From the NCBI GenBank assembly GCA_030593665.1, contig JAUVGS010000009.1:1-13433 (forward strand): DNA of 13,433 bases, written 5' to 3'. Source of the stretch: Chitinivibrionales bacterium (GTDB taxonomy: Bacteria > Fibrobacterota > Chitinivibrionia > Chitinivibrionales > JANQEN01). Below the pieces are notes generated by a model. The model made no database searches. It was not told the DNA's origin and was given only the letters and a program-made list of their open reading frames with translations. Of this stretch, positions 1-5,791 are shown one piece after another (the first letter of the stretch is position 1; every line of letters begins with the position of its first letter). The translations under genes were made by a program, and so were the position numbers.

Positions 1-1745
1 GTATTATCGCCTGTCCACCTGGAAAAATGATAACCGGAGGCAGGAACTGCTGTTACAGGAGAACAGTCATTTCCCTGCGCTATTGTCTGCACTGAAGTGC
101 CGTTTATACTGCCGTTGATACCTGCTGTGAAAGTCACGGTATAAGTCAGTGTCCACATTGCGTACAGTGTTATAGAGGTACCCATGGTAAAAGTGGCTGA
201 CGGCTGGTAGCTTGCACCGCTGCCGTCGGCTGTGGTATTCCACCCTGCAAAGGCATATCCGGTTTTTACAAGATTGTTACTATTGGCGAGTACCGTTACC
301 GTAGCGCCAACTTCATAATTATTCGTATCAGTTGGTGCGCTGCCTCCTGTCTTCCCGTTGCTATTGTAGATTACGGTATAAGTCGGATTCCACTGCGCAT
401 ACAAGGTTACATTCGAGGCGCCAACAGTAAACATAGCTGCCGGCTGGTAGCTTGCGCCACTGCCATTTGCTACGGTATTCCACCCTGCAAAAGCATATCC
501 GGTTTTTGTAAGATTATTGCTGTTAGCGAGTGCCGTCACCGTATCACCGGTTTCGTAATTATTAGCGTCAACAGGAATACTTCCGGAAGTCGCCTCGTTA
601 GCATCATAGGTAACGATATAAGTCGGATTGGTTGTCCAGTTTGCGTACAATGTAATATTTGCCGCTCCCATTATAAAAGTAGCGCCTGAAACATAATTAA
701 TTCCACTTCCATCGGCGGCCGTATTCCATCCTATGAATGTGTATCCGGTTTTCACAAGATTATTGCTGTTACCGAGAACCGTTACCGTAGCGCCAACTTC
801 ATAATTATTCGAATCTTTTGGTACGTTACCTTCTATGTTTCCGTTGCCATTATAGGTCATCGTATAAGTCGGATTCCACTGCGCGTATAAGGTTATATTC
901 GAGATACCCATAGTTAACTCGGTTGCCGGTTGGTAGCTTGCGCCACTGCCGTTTGCAGCGGTATTCCACCCTGCAAATGCGTATCCGGTTTTTACAAGAT
1001 TGTTGCTGTTGGCGAGTATCGCCACTGTATCACCGGTCTCGTAATTATTAGCGTCAACAGGAACACTTCCGGAAGTCGCCTCGTTAGCGTCATAGGTAAC
1101 GGTGAATTGTTGAGTCAGCGATATATTTATCGATGAACTGCTGTCCCTCCCCCAGTTGTTGCTTGCAATACAGAAATAGTCTCCTGAATCAGCAAAAGTA
1201 AGTGCCTGAAAACAGAGTGTATCATCAGAGACATTAGGAATTATTGTTTCGTTTTTATACCATTTGTAAGTTATCGGTTCAGTACCGGTAGCGGAAATGT
1301 ACATACCAAACGATGAATCAACGACCGGTGTTCCAAATACTTTAACCAGGCTGTCAACTATAACCGGCGGTTTCGGCATAGTATCCACCGGTATCAATGT
1401 GTAAACTGTAGTGGTATCGGAACCTGCTTCATTTGTTACAATGCAGTAATATCCCCCGGAATCAGAAAAGGAAAGGGTCGAAAAGAGGAGTGTGTCTTTA
1501 GTTGAAGCGGTATCCAGAGTATCATTTTTAAACCAGTTGAATGTAAATGGTTTTGTACCTGATACAATAACATACATACCAAACGTTGAATCAATATCAA
1601 GAGTACCGAATGTTTGCATTGTACCGTTACCGGAGATCCCCGGCTTTTCTGCGAAGTCCGGTTTGATTGGGTCTGAGCAGAAAAAACGTAACGCAATAAA
1701 TGGTAAAATTATAACAGCACTTAGTAGAATTTTAAAATTTTTCAT
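1..1745 (-). CDS. Secreted Ig-like and InlB-type repeat surface protein (partial, runs off the left edge)
   Basis: Reading frame open from ATG at 1745 to the window edge (581 codons seen, no stop). The start is preceded by AGAGG about 5 nt upstream. The N-terminus (MKNFKILLSAVIILPFIAL, then RFFCSDP) is a signal peptide; Cys23 could be a lipidation site, but the residues before it are not a good lipobox. Residues about 44-118 and 135-210 are two Ig-like domains, each with a core Trp (71, 162) and the late Tyr/Phe-x-Cys motif (YYCIVTN, YFCIASN) but no early partner Cys. Residues about 213-532 are four InlB/Listeria-Bacteroides repeats (GYAFAGWNTAANGSG, ITLYAQW). From 533 a different repeat begins (GYHFSRWTGDN), of the kind found in bacterial surface repeat proteins. 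Such proteins usually act as extracellular adhesins or carbohydrate-binding scaffolds; the ligand here is unknown. The C-terminal anchor or sorting domain lies outside the window. Confidence 0.85.
   Translation of the reverse strand, partial: MKNFKILLSAVIILPFIALRFFCSDPIKPDFAEKPGISGNGTMQTFGTLDIDSTFGMYVIVSGTKPFTFNWFKNDTLDTASTKDTLLFSTLSFSDSGGYYCIVTNEAGSDTTTVYTLIPVDTMPKPPVIVDSLVKVFGTPVVDSSFGMYISATGTEPITYKWYKNETIIPNVSDDTLCFQALTFADSGDYFCIASNNWGRDSSSSINISLTQQFTVTYDANEATSGSVPVDANNYETGDTVAILANSNNLVKTGYAFAGWNTAANGSGASYQPATELTMGISNITLYAQWNPTYTMTYNGNGNIEGNVPKDSNNYEVGATVTVLGNSNNLVKTGYTFIGWNTAADGSGINYVSGATFIMGAANITLYANWTTNPTYIVTYDANEATSGSIPVDANNYETGDTVTALANSNNLTKTGYAFAGWNTVANGSGASYQPAAMFTVGASNVTLYAQWNPTYTVIYNSNGKTGGSAPTDTNNYEVGATVTVLANSNNLVKTGYAFAGWNTTADGSGASYQPSATFTMGTSITLYAMWTLTYTVTFTAGINGSINGTSVQTIAQGNDCSPVTAVPASGYHFSRWTGDN
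150..1109 (-). repeat. Four tandem InlB-type coding repeats arranged A-B-A-B
   Basis: The segment codes for four repeats of about 80-82 residues. The marker GTATTCCA (complement of the Trp-Asn-Thr codons of GWNT) recurs at 235, 475, 721 and 961, giving steps of 240, 246 and 240 bp. Repeats 1 and 3 share DANEATSG near their starts, while 2 and 4 share a Tyr-Asn-x-Asn-Gly type start and NNYEVGATVTVL. The units therefore alternate, and the higher-order period is 486 bp (162 residues). DNA identity between units one super-period apart is visibly higher than between neighbours, which points to duplication of a two-repeat block. Confidence 0.85.
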
Positions 1746-1917
1746 AAAAACCTCTAAATTAAGCATGTCGATTCGGAGCTGATTTGGACACTTCAAATGA
1801 TCGGTTCGAAAAAAGAAAAACACCCTGCCGCAATGTATATCAGTTCATTATCGAGTGGACTTGATTTTGTTACAGTACACAGCGCTGAAAACGGCTCCGG
1901 TTTGTTTCACGGTAAAT

Positions 1918-3153
1918 TTATTCCTTTGTAATAAGACGTAAATAGTACCAGGATTCATATTCTCCCTTATCAGGTTCATAGAGCGGATACCTTATCAGCA
2001 TGGTGTCTTGCTTAAGGCTCATTATCTGGTAGGTACTCGTACCTGCACACAAGCCGATATAATTTGTGTTGGATAAATCGAGTATTAAAAGGGTGTCTGC
2101 GGTAACACTATTAATTATTGTCGTATCAATTACTACAGTTGTGTCAATTATTGTCGTATCAATTACAATGGTGGTATCGTATAACGTGGTATCGATAACG
2201 ACGGTATTAATTGTGAAAGTATCTATTATTATTGTGTCAATAACAACAGTATCGATAACAATCGTTGTGTCAGGCATAAGCGTGTCAATTATAATGGTAT
2301 TAATAACGATAGTATCAATGATTACCGTATCACTGATCATAGTGGTATCAATGATTACCGTGTCAATGACTATTGTGTCAATGATTACCGTATCGATTAT
2401 TACGGTAGATTTAATGGTAACGATAGTATCAATAATTACCGTATCAATAGTTGTAACATTAACTTGCTCGGTTAATTTCCATGAACTTGGGGACGGGGGC
2501 TCATACACTAAAGAACTATCCTTATATTTTCCCATTATAATATTTTTAAGCTCTTTAATCCACACCCAGCTATACATAAAAAAGCCCTTGCACCTGTTTT
2601 CATACTTGTAATTCTTAAGGGTAAACACATATTCATCATCTAATGCCAGCGGGTCCAGATCAGCAGCATTTATTTGCCACCAGGACAGATCCAACGGATC
2701 GGTAATGCCGTTTTTATACTCGCCTTTTGACATAGCGCTGTCCTCACTAAACCACACCCACGTTTTCCCAATCTCCGACTCGATACCGCCTGTCAACAAT
2801 TTGTAATTTTTGTTTTTAGCGATGGCTGAGTCCAGGGTTAAAACAACGACCGTATCTTTTATTACGGCAGCCCCACCCTTATTCGAAACGGTCAATGAGA
2901 CTGCATAGGTATCAGGAAACGGATAGTATGCCGTATCGACTTTTTTTATTGATGTGATACCGTTTCCAAAGTCCCAATTATATAAAAAGCTGCCGGTCGA
3001 TGTTGCGGTAAAGACAATGTAGTTTGGATTTGCAGTAGCCGCATAGGTAAAAGCCGGTATGTTTGGCGGTGGCCCGATGGAAGGATCGGTCGGGCTGCAT
3101 TTTAACAGAAATGTGCTAACGGTCAGCATTACAATAAAAGTTACTTTTTTCAT
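1918..3153 (-). CDS. PKD-domain secreted protein with an Ile/Val-Asp-Thr repeat tract
   Basis: 411 residues. The start at 3153 follows AAAGGAAACAGGTAAC, which offers Shine-Dalgarno-like purines. The N-terminus MKKVTFIVMLTVSTFLLKC is a signal peptide; Cys19 followed by SPTDP suggests a lipoprotein, though Lys at -1 is unusual for a lipobox. Residues about 35-106 form a PKD domain (YNWDFGNG at 58-65, then YAVSLTVSN). Residues about 115-228 contain GKTWVWF, a WW pair and DDEYVFTL, and residues 354-411 contain IGLCAGTSTYQIMSL, TMLIRY and WYYLRLI. Together these two parts resemble the beta-rich domain that follows PKD in many FCB surface proteins. Between them, residues 232-353 are a tract of about 20 units ending in Asp-Thr (VIIDT, IVIDT, TTVVIDT). 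No catalytic motif is visible. A surface binding role next to the SusCD pair is inference. Confidence 0.8.
   Translation of the reverse strand: MKKVTFIVMLTVSTFLLKCSPTDPSIGPPPNIPAFTYAATANPNYIVFTATSTGSFLYNWDFGNGITSIKKVDTAYYPFPDTYAVSLTVSNKGGAAVIKDTVVVLTLDSAIAKNKNYKLLTGGIESEIGKTWVWFSEDSAMSKGEYKNGITDPLDLSWWQINAADLDPLALDDEYVFTLKNYKYENRCKGFFMYSWVWIKELKNIIMGKYKDSSLVYEPPSPSSWKLTEQVNVTTIDTVIIDTIVTIKSTVIIDTVIIDTIVIDTVIIDTTMISDTVIIDTIVINTIIIDTLMPDTTIVIDTVVIDTIIIDTFTINTVVIDTTLYDTTIVIDTTIIDTTVVIDTTIINSVTADTLLILDLSNTNYIGLCAGTSTYQIMSLKQDTMLIRYPLYEPDKGEYESWYYLRLITKE
2095..2460 (-). repeat. Degenerate coding repeat of (V/I)IIDT units, about 366 bp
   Basis: The tract codes for residues 232-353 of the PKD protein. 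Units are 4-6 residues, mostly five, with the pattern beta-branched residues then Asp-Thr; Asn or Ser sometimes replaces Asp. On the plus strand this appears as recurrent GTATCAATTAC, GTATCAATGATTACC and GTGTCAAT words. The units vary in codon use and length, so the repeat is old or has been repeatedly slipped and mutated. Composition is almost only Ile, Val, Thr and Asp, with no Pro/Gly except one LMPDT unit. It interrupts what otherwise reads as one beta-rich domain. Confidence 0.85.
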
Positions 3154-3552
3154 TGTTACCTGTTTCCTTTTTAATTAATAATGGCAACTGTTCAGTTGTA
3201 TAATTAAAACCCGCTATTTTTATAACTTCATACTCCCAATCGAAAGAAAAACATTTAATTAGTATCTGTTAAATATAGCTTGTTTTGAATGTCATTCCCG
3301 AATGTTTTTATCGGGACCGCGCAGCAGAGGCGATTAAGTCCACTTGCAACCCGGGAGCCAATCCAGCTTTTTGATGCGTTTAAGGGCATGGATCCACACC
3401 CTTGCCGCACTTCGCCCGCTTAAAGCATGTGCGGTGTAATCCTCCGCAAGGGGGAAATGACGACCACTTGTCAATCTTTAACAGAAACTAATTATGAGTA
3501 CGATCAGGATTACGAATAGTACAAAAGTACTTCAAGCGACTTGTTCTTATTT
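3154..3552. other. 399-bp intergenic region between hicA and the PKD gene
   Basis: No convincing gene is present. It holds the AT-rich leader of the PKD gene (3154-3290), a palindromic repeat element (3291-3463), and a short stretch 3491-3522 made of hexamer-like words (ATTATG, AGTACG, ATCAGG, ATTACG). I could not place a convincing promoter for the PKD gene, although the AT-rich part just before the start would be the natural place for one. Confidence 0.6.
3291..3463. repeat. Palindromic MITE/REP-like intergenic element
   Basis: The segment begins with GTCATTCCCGA and ends with GGGGGAAATGACGA, which are imperfect reverse complements of each other (TCATTCCC against TCATTTCCCC). Inside are two hairpins: TCCCGA at 3296-3301 pairs with TCGGGA at 3311-3316 over a 9-nt loop, and CCGCAC at 3405-3410 pairs with GTGCGG at 3429-3434. 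The ends resemble the widespread 'GTCATTCCCG...CGGGAATGAC' class of dispersed intergenic palindromes. It is much richer in G+C than the flanking DNA. No open frame of note. Copy number elsewhere in the genome cannot be judged from one window. Confidence 0.5.
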
Positions 3553-3777
3553 TTAAACCTTTTTTAATAACTCTGTCTTATCTATTTCACAATCCCTCAA
3601 TATTTTTGATAGAATTCCTGTCCCAATAGTTTCGTTTGCATGAACCGGGACAGTTGTACATCTACCATCTGTATGTTGCAAAAAATTATGGCTACCTTTT
3701 GTTCTAATAACTTCAAATCCAAATTTTTTCAGGATTTTAATCAATTTTTTCCCCGATAAGGAAGGAAAATTGCTCAT
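3553..3777 (-). CDS. hicA: HicA-type mRNA interferase toxin
   Basis: 74 residues, typical size for the HicA/YcfA-like family. The double-stranded-RNA-binding-like fold is recognisable: LSGKKLIKILKKFGFEVIRTKGSH at residues 7-30, with the conserved Gly-Ser-His (His30 is the expected catalytic residue), then TTVPVHANETIGTGIL, the family's usual 'VPxHxxxxIxxGtL' stretch. HicA cleaves mRNA and tmRNA when free of its antitoxin. Its ATG lies inside the end of hicB (ATGA, 4-nt overlap), so translation is probably coupled. The order antitoxin-then-toxin is the reverse of E. coli hicAB but common for short-HicB systems. No truncation or missing key residue is seen, so it is probably active. Confidence 0.92.
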   Translation of the reverse strand: MSNFPSLSGKKLIKILKKFGFEVIRTKGSHNFLQHTDGRCTTVPVHANETIGTGILSKILRDCEIDKTELLKKV

Positions 3778-3989
3778 ACCGAAAGTACCAGTCGTTGGAC
3801 ACCTATGAACTCATTTGGTTCAAACAGAGAAGTTTCAGTTTCTAAACACAACTCTATAACTTCTTTTGTTCGCTCCATTAGTTCGTCCAATGATTTTGCT
3901 TGGGTATGACAGCCTTTCAAAGCAGGTACTGTTGATACATAGAATCCGTCTGTATCTTTTTCTATAATAACATTAAATGTTTGATCCAT
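3774..3989 (-). CDS. hicB: HicB-type antitoxin (short form)
   Basis: 71 residues from the ATG at 3989. A longer frame begins at 4031, but the internal start is preferred because TAGGAGGC sits at the right distance before it and because the family begins at this point. The sequence FNVIIEKDTDGFYVSTVPALKGCHTQAKSLDE matches the partial RNase H-like fold of HicB (pattern 'F.V.IEKDEDG.Y.A.VP.LPGC.TQG.T..E'). The protein ends shortly after this domain (LFEPNEFIGVQRLVLSV), so there is no room for the helix-turn-helix or ribbon-helix-helix domain of longer HicBs. It should bind and block HicA. DNA binding, if any, would need another means or partner. Confidence 0.9.
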   Translation of the reverse strand: MDQTFNVIIEKDTDGFYVSTVPALKGCHTQAKSLDELMERTKEVIELCLETETSLFEPNEFIGVQRLVLSV

Positions 3990-4006
3990 ATTAAGCCTCC
4001 TATATG

Positions 4007-4047
4007 GTATATACTTAACAATATACAACAAATTTTTAAGAAATCAA
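4007..4047 (-). promoter_or_regulatory. Candidate hicBA promoter with overlapping inverted repeat
   Basis: On the minus strand TTGATT (4047-4042) and TATATT (4025-4020) are separated by 16 nt and could be -35 and -10 elements, about 30 nt before the hicB start. An inverted repeat, GTATAT at 4007-4012 and ATATAC at 4021-4026 with an 8-nt spacer, overlaps the -10 hexamer, as expected of an autoregulatory operator in a toxin-antitoxin operon. The region is very AT-rich, so chance matches are likely. Confidence 0.4.
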
Positions 4048-4092
4048 ATATATGTGCAGATGAGAACAGTATGTTAAGCAGAGGGGCATGAA

Positions 4093-4149
4093 AATGGCCA
4101 CTGCACAATTCGAATTGGAAATCAATTTCCTGATTCTCATTTGACCATT
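4093..4149. repeat. Nested short palindromes, possible decayed insertion-sequence end
   Basis: Bounded by inverted AATGGCCA (4093-4100) and TGACCATT (4142-4149, one mismatch). Inside are the perfect palindrome CAATTCGAATTG (4106-4117) and GGAAAT-CA-ATTTCC (4117-4130). TGG(C/T)CA words together with AATTCGAATTGGAAA-like words are reminiscent of the multiple terminal repeats of IS21-family elements. No transposase remains in the window, so at most this is a relic. The assignment comes from memory of the family and is weak. Confidence 0.25.
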
Positions 4150-4160
4150 CTGCTTCTATT

Positions 4161-4194
4161 ATGAACATTAGCAACTTCAGTTGCTAATGTTCAT
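4161..4194. repeat. 34-bp palindrome (16-bp arms) downstream of susD
   Basis: ATGAACATTAGCAACT (4161-4176) and AGTTGCTAATGTTCAT (4179-4194) are exact reverse complements separated by TC. It lies about 108 bp after the susD stop and 172 bp before the hicB start. As RNA it would give a very stable hairpin on either strand. There is no U-run on the minus-strand side, so it is not a standard intrinsic terminator, though it could protect the 3' end of the susCD message. It could also be a protein-binding site or a mobile-element relic. Confidence 0.75.
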
Positions 4195-4301
4195 TATCCC
4201 CTTGTGGGACATAATGTTATCCAGGAGCTTTCGTACTCGCTCTTAGGGATACTACGCCTGAATCGTTACAAATACTATTTCAAAAATTACATATTCCTAC
4301 A

Positions 4302-5768
4302 TTAATACGGATTCTGTTCAATTTTATCACAGACATCAATTTCGATTTGAGGAATGGGAAGATATTCATGCCTGCCCTGCACAAAGCCATTTTTACCAAG
4401 AATTTCCGCCGCTCTTCCCTGACGTACAAGGTCAAAGAACCGGTGGCCTTCCAACCCTAATTCAACGCGTCTTTCATGATAAATCGCATCCTTCAGAGCC
4501 TCCGGCGCTGTTGTTGTTACCGGTGGCATCTTTACACGAGCTCTAACCTTGTTAAGTGATGTCAGCGCTTCGTCAACGAAACCAATTTTGCATGCGGCTT
4601 CAGCATGAAACAATAATAAATCCGCATATCTGAAAACCCGCCAGTTTGCAGGAGCGTTACTCATTTCAGGTACATTCTCCTGGTATTCCAGCAAATACTT
4701 TTGCGCGTGCATCCCTGTCGGACTCATGCTGTTGTCAGCTTTAAAGAAAACACTATCGCCCTTATAAAGAGTCTCTCCTTCAAAAATTACCGTGGCGTCT
4801 AATCGGCGGTCATTATCTTCAAATGCATCAACAAAATCCTGAGTCGGACAATTAAATCCCCAACCTGCAAACCATTTGTTATTTCTGCCACCCTGGTAGA
4901 TACTGGTTACCTGACCTTCGTTTTCATTCCCCCAATCGTCAATTGCGATTTCCTTATGTTGAATCTCAAATATTGACTCAATACCATTTTCACCATCCAG
5001 GGTGAAAATATGCGCATAACTGGAATCCAGGCCATATTCTCCCGATGCAATAACTTCAGATGCAACCGTATAGGCTGAATCAAATTTACCCTGATACATA
5101 TAAGCCTTTACCAGAAATGAATTGGCCGCTCCTTTTGTGGCCCTTCCTATATCAGTACCACCCTTACCCGGTAACACCGCTGCTGCTGCTTTTAAATCTA
5201 TTTCAATCCGGGCATAGCATTCTGCTAAAGTTGCTCTCGCCATACAGTATTCGCTCGGATTTAAAATCTTTGTGACAAGCGGCACACCGCCAAATGTTTT
5301 TATGAGATTAAAATAGAAATAAGCCCGAAGAAATTTCGCTTCCCCGACAAGCCTGCTTTTCAATGTTGCGTCCATAGAAATACCCGGCACATTTTCAATA
5401 ACAAGGTTTGCCCGGTAAATTCCCTGGTAGGGTTCTGAATACCGTGTGGGAAGTATCGAGTTCTCCGCAGTCCCTCTGAATTCTTTTAATGCCTGCAGGT
5501 CGGCCCAGTCAGCAGCGCCTTCACCGCCCTTTTCAGCGTCATCCGAGCAGATATCGCCAAGAAACCATTCGAACATTTCCTGAGAGTCGTACCAACCGAG
5601 TACATCATAGATAGCGGTTGTCGCACGTATAGCATCTTCCTGAGTTTTATAGAAATTTTCAAGTGACATTACACCCTGTGGTATTTTGTTAAGAAAATTA
5701 TCACCACAGCTTATGCAAAGTAAACTTACTGTAAGCACTGAGTTGAAGATATGTTTATTTTTTTTCAT
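4302..5768 (-). CDS. SusD/RagB-family outer-membrane nutrient-binding lipoprotein
   Basis: 488 residues from the ATG at 5768. Another ATG lies 6 nt upstream (5774), but AAGGTG is directly against that one and about 9 nt from the chosen start. The signal peptide ends in a lipobox-like LLCISC (Cys21) followed by GDNFLNKIPQG, the classic SusD N-terminus. Further family marks are FYKTQEDAIRATTAIYDVL, YRANLVIENVP, GEAKFLRAYFYFNLIKTFGGVPLV (about residues 142-166), the TPR-like stretch SFLVKAYMYQGKFDSAY, then ERRVELGLEGHRFFDLVRQGRA and the C-terminal LPIPQIEID. SusD proteins sit on the cell surface as a lid over their SusC partner and bind the incoming glycan or peptide. It follows susC by 23 bp, so they form an operon. 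The substrate cannot be read from sequence alone. Confidence 0.95.
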   Translation of the reverse strand: MKKNKHIFNSVLTVSLLCISCGDNFLNKIPQGVMSLENFYKTQEDAIRATTAIYDVLGWYDSQEMFEWFLGDICSDDAEKGGEGAADWADLQALKEFRGTAENSILPTRYSEPYQGIYRANLVIENVPGISMDATLKSRLVGEAKFLRAYFYFNLIKTFGGVPLVTKILNPSEYCMARATLAECYARIEIDLKAAAAVLPGKGGTDIGRATKGAANSFLVKAYMYQGKFDSAYTVASEVIASGEYGLDSSYAHIFTLDGENGIESIFEIQHKEIAIDDWGNENEGQVTSIYQGGRNNKWFAGWGFNCPTQDFVDAFEDNDRRLDATVIFEGETLYKGDSVFFKADNSMSPTGMHAQKYLLEYQENVPEMSNAPANWRVFRYADLLLFHAEAACKIGFVDEALTSLNKVRARVKMPPVTTTAPEALKDAIYHERRVELGLEGHRFFDLVRQGRAAEILGKNGFVQGRHEYLPIPQIEIDVCDKIEQNPY

Positions 5769-5791
5769 AATCATTCACCTTATCGAAAGAA

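Noticed and set aside
150..1109. Regularly spaced repeats that could suggest a CRISPR array
   Set aside because: Period is 240-246 bp, the repeats are coding throughout in one frame, and there are no short identical repeats with unique spacers.
2066..2611. 181-residue open frame on the plus strand rich in Ile/Val/Ser/Thr
   Set aside because: It is the antisense of the IIDT repeat tract; the repeat words simply contain no stop in that frame. No start signal or domain supports it.
3491..3522. ATTATG-AGTACG-ATCAGG-ATTACG words resembling a second hexamer repeat array
   Set aside because: Only about four degenerate units, not enough to tell from chance.
3518..3531. AGTAC-AAAA-GTACT as a terminator for hicA
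   Set aside because: Only a 5-bp AT-rich stem with no following T-run on the minus strand.
3990..4031. 14-residue N-terminal extension of HicB (start at 4031)
   Set aside because: The AGGAGG site falls inside this extension and fits the ATG at 3989, and the HicB fold begins there.
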